Positions 39,801-47,590 of a stretch of 64,000 bases of DNA are shown here, one piece after another. The stretch is taken from assembly GCA_030655595.1 (NCBI GenBank), contig JAUSNQ010000087.1, positions 14,431 through 78,430 on the forward strand, given 5' to 3'. This DNA comes from Paludibacter sp. Lineage in GTDB: Bacteria > Bacteroidota > Bacteroidia > Bacteroidales > Paludibacteraceae. The translations under genes and the position numbers were made by a program. Every line of letters starts with the position of its first letter. The first letter of the stretch is position 1. A model generated the notes under the pieces. It was given only the letters and a program-made list of their open reading frames with translations, made no database searches and was not told the DNA's origin.

Positions 39801-39965
39801 ACCATCACTAACTACTACATCAGCTATACCCACATTTTCGGGTGTAGACACTTTTCCTGTGACCGTAAATGTAACGGAAGCAGTTTTCGCCGACAGACCG
39901 GTTGTGTATAGTCCGCAAACAAACACGAATAAACTAACAAACTTGATTAAATTCATCCTGATCAT
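36840..39965 (-). CDS. Secreted calcineurin-like phosphoesterase fused to an FN3/T9SS module
   Basis: A 1041-residue exported protein (start at 39965 or the ATG at 39956). Residues about 32-115 are a MetallophosN-type domain and 120-345 a calcineurin-like phosphoesterase with Asp130 (ADPQAQ), GD at 169-170, GNHD at 198-201, His279 and GHTH at 311-314. A MetallophosC-type domain covers about 370-480. From residue 486 (EPQRQVFFSESMGEG) it repeats the whole architecture of the protein encoded upstream at 40038-41783, ending in a T9SS sorting domain. The first metal motif has Gln where many family members have His. It would cleave phosphomonoesters or diesters at the cell surface. Placed between SusCD-linked genes and glpD. 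Confidence 0.9.
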   Translation of the reverse strand: MIRMNLIKFVSLFVFVCGLYTTGLSAKTASVTFTVTGKVSTPENVGIADVVVSDGYQVTRTNSVGQYSLISNNLAKHIFISVPADCKVPHERNIPRFYKAIKGTTTNITVNFTLTKQEKDEHIVLTVMADPQAQIAADMKRFAAEAIPHIEWLKNTYPRDVTFIGMTAGDLLWDAPAMYPDYVKAFEKLSFPFYQVIGNHDYDEKVTGNDYESSHIYESYFGPVYYSYNRGDCHFVALDNIIYNTRQDYKTEISQEQLNWLQQDLSFVDKNKLIIVGMHAPAFKRGGVAGLTNFSKLSDLLKGYKVVFFSGHTHRMNKTVISNDMVEYTLSPTMGNSWAGDINVDGCPNGYGVFEIQGNQLVSHYFMSTKRNPDYQFNLYPIGSVQNFTNNIVANVWNYSQGWKVEVYEGDVFKGNMINTSGYDPIAYDYYIGPAKPTRKPSLEPATTPTLFYYTPKDKQAEIKVVVTDNFGNKYTEYLNKKLESEPQRQVFFSESMGEGAPTTNPIPSVLAWTGWHNSSITITSGDCPNQPDVRATVVSAGASPTYPECSGSNNVYFMAEEPGAERGFAMNGIDASDFKNIQLSFGYSKTITDARSDLDVYYWNGTAWVQLFFLFNEIFESAGWYRSPLINLPEDAEIKDLRLRFVKPATTSNSIRIDDVWLTGEPKISASPVINDASDVNSTSFSVSWEAYPNANDYLLDVSENANFSVVTDSTIVAAWTFPVAYVAGTVAKPNIFTPNNENMFISCTATGNATNSIPYGAGEGTESSPFAVSSTGWENGVYKKHFRVDVNTTGFYGLTLSSWIYSSGNGPKNMKVQYRLSENHAWIDVPNSDLVMPNAAYGTTSILTDLALPSACDNQEKVSVRWTMTSSLRTSGASAYIVTSGGTSRISNIFVKGMAGDVIPGYQSLAVIGTSHVVTGVEVDKTYYYRVRATDGAYVSNASETKQVTTSLTTVESVFSQNDVQIYYNPLTDSFYLKTASNVATLSLKVSDLSGRTLDAVKLSNSERSFSAKNLPAGVYVVTLSFESQTFNYKCVKLM

Positions 39966-40037
39966 ATAAAATGGGATAATGGAATGGGATTACAAATGTA
40001 CAATCCCATTCCATTAAATAAATTAATATCTAAATAA

Positions 40038-41783
40038 CTATTTTACACATTTATAGTTGAACGTTTGACCATCAACAGATAATGTAACAAGGTATACGCC
40101 GGCAGGGAGATTATTTGCCCCGAAACTTTTCTCTGAACCGGATAAATTAGCCATTCCCAGTGTCCGTCCGCTAAGGTCGGAGACTTTCAGTGATACATTC
40201 GTATTGTCACCGGTTGTTTTAATTTCGAAGCAATCAGACCGCTGGTTGTAATACACCCGGATATCTTTAGGAGTAATCATTGATTGAACGGTAGACAATA
40301 CAGTTGTAACCTGTTTTGTCACTGATGCGTTTGATACATATGCTCCATCGGTTGCACGAACTCGGTAATAGTAAGTTTTGTCGACCTCAAGTCCTGTAAC
40401 GGCTTGCGATGTACCTGTAACTGCAATACTTTGATAACCCGGAACCACATTTCCTGCCATACCTTTTACAAAGATATTGGTGATGCGACTGGTTCCACCG
40501 CTGGTTACAATATAAGCAGATGCTCCCGAAGTTCTCATCGAACCGGTCATCGTCCAACGTATGGACACTTCCTCTTGGTTATCGCAAGCCGATGGTAATG
40601 GTAAATTTGCGAGTTTGCTGGTGGGACCGTAAGCAGCATTAGGCATTACCAAATCACTGTTGGGAACATCAATCCATTGGAGGCTGGAGCCTATACGGTA
40701 TTGTACTTTCATGTTTTTAGGACCGTTACCGGATGAATAAATCCAAGAAGATAATGTCAGGCCATAAAATCCGGTGGTATTTGCATCTACCTGGAAATAC
40801 TTTTTATAAACGCCATCTTCCCAACCGGTTGAAGAATAAGCGTAAGGATTCGATTCTGTTCCTGATCCTACCGGATAAGGAATAGGATCACCTGCATTAC
40901 CAGTGGCAGTAGTAGTAAGAATCATCTCTTCGTTGTTTGGAGTATAAATATTTGGCAAAGCTAATGTTTCTTTCACATATTGCACAGGGAATGTCCAGGC
41001 AGCAAGAATAGTTGTATCTGTTGCTGCTGTAAATTTATTATTCTCAGACACATCCAACAAATAACCTGTTGCATTCGGATATGCATCCCATGAAACAGTA
41101 AAACTCGTTGAATTTACATTAGACGCTTCGTTGACAACCGGACTTGCAGTTATCTTTGGTTCTCCAGTCAGCCACACGTCATCGATCCTGATGCTGTTCA
41201 TAGAAGATGCAGGTCTTACAAAACGTACAGCTAAACCATTAATTTCAGCTTCTTGCGGCAAATTGATTACCGGACTGCGATACCAACCGCCAGGCTCAGT
41301 TACTTCATTGAACTGAAAATCAAGTTTCACCCAATTTGCACCAATTGAATAATAGACATCCAGATCACTTCTCACCTCTGCCAGGGTTTTTCTGTATCCG
41401 AATGTAAGTTGAATGTTTTTAAATGCAGAAGCATCAATTCCGCTCATGGCGAATCCTCTTTCGAGCCCGGTTATTTCATCACCCGCTAACACGACTGTAT
41501 CAGCAGCAAAATAGACATTGTTTGAACCTGAAGCTTCCGGGTATGGAAGAACTGCCGCAGCACTCACCACAGTCGCTCTCACATCAGGCTGATTTAAAAT
41601 GTCGCCCGAAGTAATTGTCAGACCAGCATTGTGCCAGCCAGTCCATTCTAAGACGGTCGGAGAAGGAGTTGCTGTAGAGGCTTCGCCCATACTTTCAGTA
41701 AAAAAAGCCTGTCTTTGTGCTTGTAACATGACTGTTGAAAACAAGCCAACAAGCAATGCAATCAAAACGTAATTTGTTTTCAT
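40038..41783 (-). CDS. Secreted FN3-containing protein with T9SS C-terminal domain
   Basis: A 581-residue exported protein with no catalytic motif. After the signal peptide (1-22), residues 24-210 form a beta-sandwich-like domain (FTESMGEA to DDVWLTGEPK). An FN3 domain starts at 213-255 (TSFTVSWDAYPNATGYLLDVS) and finishes at 447-494 (LEVDKTYYYRVRATDG), with about 190 residues inserted between its halves. Residues 505-581 are a T9SS type A sorting domain (VSLKVSDLSGRTLG, AGVYLVTLS). It matches residues 486-1041 of the phosphoesterase encoded next, so one arose from the other by duplication. Probably a surface glycan- or substrate-binding protein. Confidence 0.85.
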   Translation of the reverse strand: MKTNYVLIALLVGLFSTVMLQAQRQAFFTESMGEASTATPSPTVLEWTGWHNAGLTITSGDILNQPDVRATVVSAAAVLPYPEASGSNNVYFAADTVVLAGDEITGLERGFAMSGIDASAFKNIQLTFGYRKTLAEVRSDLDVYYSIGANWVKLDFQFNEVTEPGGWYRSPVINLPQEAEINGLAVRFVRPASSMNSIRIDDVWLTGEPKITASPVVNEASNVNSTSFTVSWDAYPNATGYLLDVSENNKFTAATDTTILAAWTFPVQYVKETLALPNIYTPNNEEMILTTTATGNAGDPIPYPVGSGTESNPYAYSSTGWEDGVYKKYFQVDANTTGFYGLTLSSWIYSSGNGPKNMKVQYRIGSSLQWIDVPNSDLVMPNAAYGPTSKLANLPLPSACDNQEEVSIRWTMTGSMRTSGASAYIVTSGGTSRITNIFVKGMAGNVVPGYQSIAVTGTSQAVTGLEVDKTYYYRVRATDGAYVSNASVTKQVTTVLSTVQSMITPKDIRVYYNQRSDCFEIKTTGDNTNVSLKVSDLSGRTLGMANLSGSEKSFGANNLPAGVYLVTLSVDGQTFNYKCVK

Positions 41784-41861
41784 GACTTTTTTTGTTTTTA
41801 AAGATTAATAAATATTTGGTTATTGAAATTATTTTGTTTTATAAACTATCATTCCCTTTTT

Positions 41862-41906
41862 CAATAAATAGAACCGCAGTAATTACACTTACAGCTCTAT
41901 TTATTG
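41862..41906 (-). terminator. Long hairpin in the 139-base gap within the operon
   Basis: CAATAAATAGA (41862-41872) pairs perfectly with TCTATTTATTG (41896-41906), an 11-base AT-rich stem. No T run follows on the minus strand, so it may be an mRNA-processing or stabilising element between the binding-protein genes and the T9SS genes. Confidence 0.35.
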
Positions 41907-41922
41907 ATTTTGAGTTTTTATG

Positions 41923-43443
41923 TTATTCGTTTGGTGCTTTTGTTACTTTAAAGTTATCAAAGAAGAACCTGTTCGATTTGTTCAGCCTGGTCTGTTCCGA
42001 GTTTTCAACACCCGAACGAATCCGGAATTGAGTTCGGGAATTTGCGCCATAGATGGTTGCTGTGACAGTTTTTAAGGGCTCTATAAGCTCCTGACCAGTC
42101 CTGATCCATAGACCCGCATCCATATAATAACTTGTTAAAGCCTGGCTGTTAATTGTACCGCCGTTTCTCACTTCCAAAAGCAGACCATCTAAATCTTCTG
42201 TTCCGGTAGCCGAAGCATACATTGCAACATCGAAAGTAACATGTACATTAATTGATTTAAATGGTGCGATGAAAGAGAAAGCAGGAGAAATTAAATCTCC
42301 ACCAATCCTTGTTCTGCCAAGCTTCATAATATCTACACGTAAGTAAGTTGACCCAAGCTCCTGACTCCATTTGTATTTATTGATGGTGTCTCTTTGTTCA
42401 GGTGTGATATTCGCATTTGTATAACTAAGTTCATTGGTTGGAAAGTTTGCGGGAGTAGCTCCAAATGTTGCTACTGTAATCCAGGAAAAGTCATCTTTGA
42501 AATACTCATATCCAACAGGCATGTCATCATCAATAACAGTTTGGAAAATAACTTCAGCACCTGCTTTATCCGGGTCTTCAAGTAATATAATATCATCTGT
42601 CCGGTAATTGCTTTTATTTGCAACCAATTTGAAATAAACAAAAGCAACATCAGCAACTTTATATTTAGCTTCAGCTTTTGCCCAACCACTCTGGTTGTTT
42701 CTTGTATATTTTAATGGCACCCAATCCTCACCATTTCTGCTGATATACAGTCTGAGGTCGTTTGAATTAAATGTTTCAGGAGCATATACCCCAAAACATA
42801 ATTTGAAGTATTCAGCTTCTTTGGTACCAACTTGTCCCCAAACAATCACAGATTCATCTGTTGAGAAAAGAATGTTATTGCCTCCGGAAGCATTTTCATA
42901 ACCATCTGAAGGGTTTTGATTGTCAACCATAGCGGCATTTGATCCTGTATACTTGGTAAGCAGACTTCCGATACCAATTTTAGTCCAGCCATCATAGAAA
43001 TTCACATCCACCTGCGACGTCGCAACTTTTCCCATATCTTCAAAGAGATAATAAATGGTTTCGTCTTTACTGTTTTGAGTGACCTGGATTTCCTTTTTGC
43101 TGCCGTCGAATGTTTCCAATACGATCTTTGCTGTACGTGTATCTCCATCATTTAACGGAGCTGTAAGCGAAAGAGTAGTTTCACCTGTTCCTGCCAATGG
43201 AAATACCGACAACCATTCGTCATCCTGAATTACAACCACCCTCCAATAAACATTCGACTGAACGTTTACACTTGCTGTATTTCCTTCTTCGTTAAGCCCC
43301 AGCCTGCTGATTACCAGCGAAGTTGAACTTACTTCAACTATAGGTTGAAGTACTTCTTCCTTTTCCACGCATGATGTTGCGAAAAAACCCATTGTGGTTA
43401 TAAGCATGAAGCATGATGTCCAATTAAATAATGTCTTTCTCAT
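41923..43443 (-). CDS. BACON-domain surface lipoprotein
   Basis: A 506-residue lipoprotein, lipobox Cys25 (FATSC). Residues about 35-125 form a BACON domain (VNVQSNVYWRVVVIQDDEWLSV region, with KEIQVTQNS at its end). The remainder has two beta-sandwich-like regions (about 135-290, FEDMGKVATSQVDVNFYDGW, and about 300-500), typical of surface glycan-binding proteins encoded after susD. It lies 29 bases after the metallophosphoesterase gene and carries no recognisable catalytic motif. Inferred role: surface capture of the substrate imported by the SusC encoded at 49170. Confidence 0.75.
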   Translation of the reverse strand: MRKTLFNWTSCFMLITTMGFFATSCVEKEEVLQPIVEVSSTSLVISRLGLNEEGNTASVNVQSNVYWRVVVIQDDEWLSVFPLAGTGETTLSLTAPLNDGDTRTAKIVLETFDGSKKEIQVTQNSKDETIYYLFEDMGKVATSQVDVNFYDGWTKIGIGSLLTKYTGSNAAMVDNQNPSDGYENASGGNNILFSTDESVIVWGQVGTKEAEYFKLCFGVYAPETFNSNDLRLYISRNGEDWVPLKYTRNNQSGWAKAEAKYKVADVAFVYFKLVANKSNYRTDDIILLEDPDKAGAEVIFQTVIDDDMPVGYEYFKDDFSWITVATFGATPANFPTNELSYTNANITPEQRDTINKYKWSQELGSTYLRVDIMKLGRTRIGGDLISPAFSFIAPFKSINVHVTFDVAMYASATGTEDLDGLLLEVRNGGTINSQALTSYYMDAGLWIRTGQELIEPLKTVTATIYGANSRTQFRIRSGVENSEQTRLNKSNRFFFDNFKVTKAPNE

Positions 43444-43472
43444 TTGTATATTGATTAATTGTTTTAATTCAT

Positions 43473-45434
43473 TTATTCCATTGAAAGTGTAAATTGTTTG
43501 GGTCGTGTCATCGTTTCTGAATAAACATTTCCAAATCTATCTTTGATCGTAATTTCTAAAGTTGAAGAAACACTTCCCGCTGCAACCAGAAACATGTGTG
43601 GATTGTTGCCTGTGGTAAAACCATCGGTAACAGAGCCATTATCCCGCATTCGCGGATAATCATAGGTTATCGTGTGAAGCGGATCTTTCATGTAAACCCT
43701 GTTTGATGTTAATTTTGCACCATTTTCTTTTACTTCAATGGTCCAAAGAGGATCGTAATTCCAAATATTAATTAGTATAGAATTTGCGCCCACAGTCGTA
43801 TAATCACTGTTCCGGTTTCCACTTAATTTTGCCATAACAGTTGAAACGTCTGCTCTATTGAAGAACTCTTTAACACTGTTCATATCATAGGTGATGAACT
43901 GTTTTGATTTATCCAATCCGATACCTTTGTAATACCATTTCACATCCGTACCAGTCACTTCAAAGACTGCGTATCCACTTGGAGAACCATCTCTGCAGAT
44001 ATTTAATCCTGTTGTTTTACCACTCCACCACCAGGTCTCGGATGTTGCAGCAATGTTATGTTCCTGAATGTTTGCACCGATTGTCGTGTAGCCATTATTA
44101 TGTGTATGACCATTCAGAAAATGAACATCGCTGAACCCATCGAAACAACGGTGAAATTCAGTTGCTTTGTAAGTCGGACTGAAAGTCAACTGCGTGGTGA
44201 AAGTCGAATTGTAGTTACTTGTACTCGGACAATGAAATGATACAATTACCGGCTTGTTCTTATCCTTAACAGCAGCCAAGTCCTCTTTCAGCCAATTCAT
44301 TTGTATATCCGTTAAATACTTATCATAGTCTCTTTCACCTACGGTTCCAAGTAATCCACCTTTATTGATAAAAATAGTATTATCCAGGAAGATGTAGTGA
44401 ACCTGACCAATATCCATAGAAAAATATGTTGGTCCGAGAGCCTTTTTGTATTTTGCTTCAGCTTTGAAGTCATCAGCAAAATAAGGATCATTGTCGTGAT
44501 TTCCCATCACATGATACATGGGAGCCGGAAACGAAGAAACTGTTGTTACATAGTCTGCAATATTATAATTTCGGCTGTACCAATAACCATCCCACGACAT
44601 ATCGCCCAGCATGATGGTATAAACAGGGGAACTCTGACTTGCGATAAAATTTCTCGTATCTACCATAAATCCATTATTGAATTGTGCCATATCATTATTG
44701 GAGGTAGGTCCCCGATTGGCCAAATGTTGATCGGCTGCAGCCAGGATGATGTGATTCTCCGCCTGAACTTCAACCAATTGAAAATTGTGCTGTTCAACAG
44801 TTGATGCTCCCGCTGTAAGAGTCGACCAGAAACCGGGTGTTACATTGCTGATTGTTTTTGGCTGGTACCCTGAAGGAGTTGAGATAAACACGTACCCATG
44901 ATATTTGTTTGAATTGAGCCAATAAAAACCATTTGCATCCGTAATGACAGTTGTGATGCCATCGGAAACGCGTACACCCGCTACAGGATTTGTACCGCAG
45001 TACACAGCTCCTTTGATGGTACTACCCTCTTTGTCAGGCACATTTACATTCAAAACAATGGTAACAAGCGTTTTTCCTAACTCCTGTTGCTTCTCATTTC
45101 TTTTTAGAAAAATCGTATATTCACCATCTTGAATTTCATAAGAAACAATAAAAGTGGCATAACTACTCGTGAAATTTGCAATATTGACTATTATCTCGTT
45201 GTTAGTCGACTTGAAGAGAAATACGTCTCCTGTTTCAAATCCCTTACCACTAATTGCTTGAGAGTTTCCTTTAACCAGACTCATATGGGATGGAATAATA
45301 ACATCCTTGACAAAGACTGTTTGATTTGGATTATTGTCATCAGGATCCGGTTCAATCTTTTCACACCCATATAAAATGGATGTGAAAAGAATGATTAAAA
45401 ACAATTTACTTATATGATAAGGTGATGTATACAT
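43473..45434 (-). CDS. Calcineurin-like phosphoesterase lipoprotein
   Basis: A 653-residue lipoprotein, lipobox Cys24 (LYGC). An Ig-like N-terminal domain (about 40-130, ISGKGFETGDVFLF) and a MetallophosN-type domain (138-215) precede the phosphoesterase: Asp235 and His237 (AADQHL), GD at 277-278, GNHD at 311-314, His401 and GHTH at 442-445. A MetallophosC-type domain (about 480-650) ends the protein. All five metal motifs are present. It starts 14 bases after the DUF5689 gene. Expected to act at the cell surface on phosphate esters or diesters; it is a relative of the larger T9SS-tailed enzyme at 36840-39965. Confidence 0.92.
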   Translation of the reverse strand: MYTSPYHISKLFLIILFTSILYGCEKIEPDPDDNNPNQTVFVKDVIIPSHMSLVKGNSQAISGKGFETGDVFLFKSTNNEIIVNIANFTSSYATFIVSYEIQDGEYTIFLKRNEKQQELGKTLVTIVLNVNVPDKEGSTIKGAVYCGTNPVAGVRVSDGITTVITDANGFYWLNSNKYHGYVFISTPSGYQPKTISNVTPGFWSTLTAGASTVEQHNFQLVEVQAENHIILAAADQHLANRGPTSNNDMAQFNNGFMVDTRNFIASQSSPVYTIMLGDMSWDGYWYSRNYNIADYVTTVSSFPAPMYHVMGNHDNDPYFADDFKAEAKYKKALGPTYFSMDIGQVHYIFLDNTIFINKGGLLGTVGERDYDKYLTDIQMNWLKEDLAAVKDKNKPVIVSFHCPSTSNYNSTFTTQLTFSPTYKATEFHRCFDGFSDVHFLNGHTHNNGYTTIGANIQEHNIAATSETWWWSGKTTGLNICRDGSPSGYAVFEVTGTDVKWYYKGIGLDKSKQFITYDMNSVKEFFNRADVSTVMAKLSGNRNSDYTTVGANSILINIWNYDPLWTIEVKENGAKLTSNRVYMKDPLHTITYDYPRMRDNGSVTDGFTTGNNPHMFLVAAGSVSSTLEITIKDRFGNVYSETMTRPKQFTLSME

Positions 45435-45448
45435 TATAAAAATTTAAT

Positions 45449-47584
45449 TTAATTTTTCAACTGAGTTATTCTGACAAAGCCCAAGCGGTTAGTCCCTGAA
45501 GTACCGATACTACTTCCGTTTAAGGTAGCACGTTCCTGACTGTTTACTCTCAACCTGATAACAAGGTTAGCTTTGCCTTTTACAGCATCCGGGAGTTTAT
45601 AGGCATATTGCATCAAATGCTGGCTGTTATTGATGTCACAAACCGTAAAATTAGCAACATGATTCCACTGATTGAAAGGAGTATTTTCAGCTTCAGCCCA
45701 TTCAATTGTGAAGTGTGCCGGACCGGATGTACTACTTGATGAAGCAAACTGCAGATAAAGAGATCCTGACCCTGTTGCATTTAATGTGCTCGTTGTGATT
45801 ACCCATGCCTCACCTGAACTACCTCCTGAAATACTGGAGGATGGATTACCCCACCAATACTGGGTATTGATTCCCGTGAAAGAGATACTGTTGTTGTAAG
45901 GAATTACAGGGGTTCCATTAGGATTGATTTCACAAGGTTCCATGCGCGCTTGTGATGCAACATAGTAGAACGCTTCAGGGGTACTTGTAACAGAGACATT
46001 CTGGTTAACCCTACCCGTATATTTCAACGTACCCGAACCAACTGTAGCTGTTATAGAACTCAACGCTACCGTGCTGATTGGCCATGGTCCCAGTTGCATG
46101 ATATCGCGCGAAAGTGCTGTTGCTTTATTAGCCGACACCTTGTTGTCATCATTACTTCTGATTCTGATAAAGTAGCTGGGGGTATTGTTCTTAATGCGTT
46201 TCATGATGATACCCGTTAATGAACCGGAACCCCACGGCATTACAATTTTGAAACGTTCCAGGAATGATGGAGAGGTGTACATTTTCATGATATTACCTTG
46301 CTTATCTCTTACCAGATGACCATAATTGTCGGTATCGTCAGCAAACGGTTCTGCAGTAGCAGTCCAGTTAGCAGGTTTCTTGTTGTATTGCGTTTCAACT
46401 ATATTCACATAAGTACCGAATGGCAATGGGAATTCAACCTCTTTCAGGGTTACCAATACATTTTCATACTGATTAAGATTAACCAAATTGGTAATTTCGA
46501 TTGGTGTAATACCTGAACTTGGTGTTGCATCGTGTACAAATGACGGAGAGAATGACTCCACTTTACTTGCTTTTGAAGACGCATCCAATACAAATGAAGC
46601 ACCATACATGTGGATTTTAACTTTATCATTCAGGTTGTATGTATTATCTTCTGCGTTCGTAAATTCAAGCCAAACACCTTTATTGCTTTCATCCTGAACC
46701 ACAATCTGATTTTTCGAAAGGGCTTGTTTGCTGCGATCACTGATGACATATCCTTCTACGTACAGGTTATCGTCAATCGTTCCAATACCCGAAGCATTAA
46801 TACGCGACATAAGATCTGTGATGGTTACTTTAGTCGCATTAGCAAAGTCATTTGCCAAATCCAATTGTTTGACATACAAGACCACTGATTGATCGACACC
46901 AATCATAGAGAAAGTAATCGAGCCCTCACGTTGAACTGCCGGATTTTGTGCAATTACGATTGACTGTGTTGAATCTGTTGCTTCTCCGACAGTAATCCAA
47001 CTATCGTTTGTTGTAGCTTGCCAGGCAATATTGGCAGTTACCTTCACGATGAAAGTCTCACCAATCGAAGCTACAAATTTCGGCGTTGATGAATAGTTGA
47101 TAGCCAGAGCCGGTGCAGAAGGATCCTGATAAACAGGAAAACTACCCATGATTTTCCCTCGACTGTTCAATACGTTGATTGTGTAATCTCTGGGGTAAGC
47201 AGAGGGGTTCGGTGTCGCTTTAATACCAAAACGGCCATCATCTTTCCCTTCTGCAGGCCAGATATCTACCCATTTTTCATGTCCTTCACCCGGTGATAGT
47301 GTCCATTTTCCGATATTGGATTCCATGTAAAAATACTGAGTTCCTCCTTTTTGATCGAAAGTACAAACATAATCCGCAGGCATGGCTATATCAAATTCAA
47401 GTCCTTCTGAATTTTTGTTCGTTAGCCCAAAAGCTACATCACTTCCTCCAATAGGGTTTGGATTTTCGTCCTCACAGGAAGTTACCAAAACACTCGTCAT
47501 GATTGTTGCTGCAACTATAAGGAAGAAAGTTTTCCAGTTTTGTGTATTTTGCATAATGTGATTCATATTCATTTTGTTTTTCAT
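45449..47584 (-). CDS. DUF5689/BACON surface lipoprotein
   Basis: A 711-residue lipoprotein with Cys37 in LVTSC; several in-frame ATG codons (residues 1, 5, 7, 11) leave the exact start open, and residue 11 gives a normal-length signal peptide. Residues about 60-160 are a BACON-like domain, about 165-245 a second BACON domain (VTANIAWQATTNDSWITV), and about 250-480 match DUF5689 (ITDLMSRINASGIGTIDDNLYVEGYVIS split region, NQIVVQDESNKGVWLEF), an OB-fold-like module found beside SusD proteins. The C-terminal third is a beta-sandwich. It follows SusD by 6 bases, the standard position of a surface glycan-binding protein. Confidence 0.8.
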   Translation of the reverse strand: MKNKMNMNHIMQNTQNWKTFFLIVAATIMTSVLVTSCEDENPNPIGGSDVAFGLTNKNSEGLEFDIAMPADYVCTFDQKGGTQYFYMESNIGKWTLSPGEGHEKWVDIWPAEGKDDGRFGIKATPNPSAYPRDYTINVLNSRGKIMGSFPVYQDPSAPALAINYSSTPKFVASIGETFIVKVTANIAWQATTNDSWITVGEATDSTQSIVIAQNPAVQREGSITFSMIGVDQSVVLYVKQLDLANDFANATKVTITDLMSRINASGIGTIDDNLYVEGYVISDRSKQALSKNQIVVQDESNKGVWLEFTNAEDNTYNLNDKVKIHMYGASFVLDASSKASKVESFSPSFVHDATPSSGITPIEITNLVNLNQYENVLVTLKEVEFPLPFGTYVNIVETQYNKKPANWTATAEPFADDTDNYGHLVRDKQGNIMKMYTSPSFLERFKIVMPWGSGSLTGIIMKRIKNNTPSYFIRIRSNDDNKVSANKATALSRDIMQLGPWPISTVALSSITATVGSGTLKYTGRVNQNVSVTSTPEAFYYVASQARMEPCEINPNGTPVIPYNNSISFTGINTQYWWGNPSSSISGGSSGEAWVITTSTLNATGSGSLYLQFASSSSTSGPAHFTIEWAEAENTPFNQWNHVANFTVCDINNSQHLMQYAYKLPDAVKGKANLVIRLRVNSQERATLNGSSIGTSGTNRLGFVRITQLKN

Positions 47585-47590
47585 CTGTTA

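Noticed and set aside
44397..44804. Plus-strand open frame of 135 codons
   Set aside because: Antisense to the calcineurin-like phosphoesterase, no signal or motif; shadow of the real gene.
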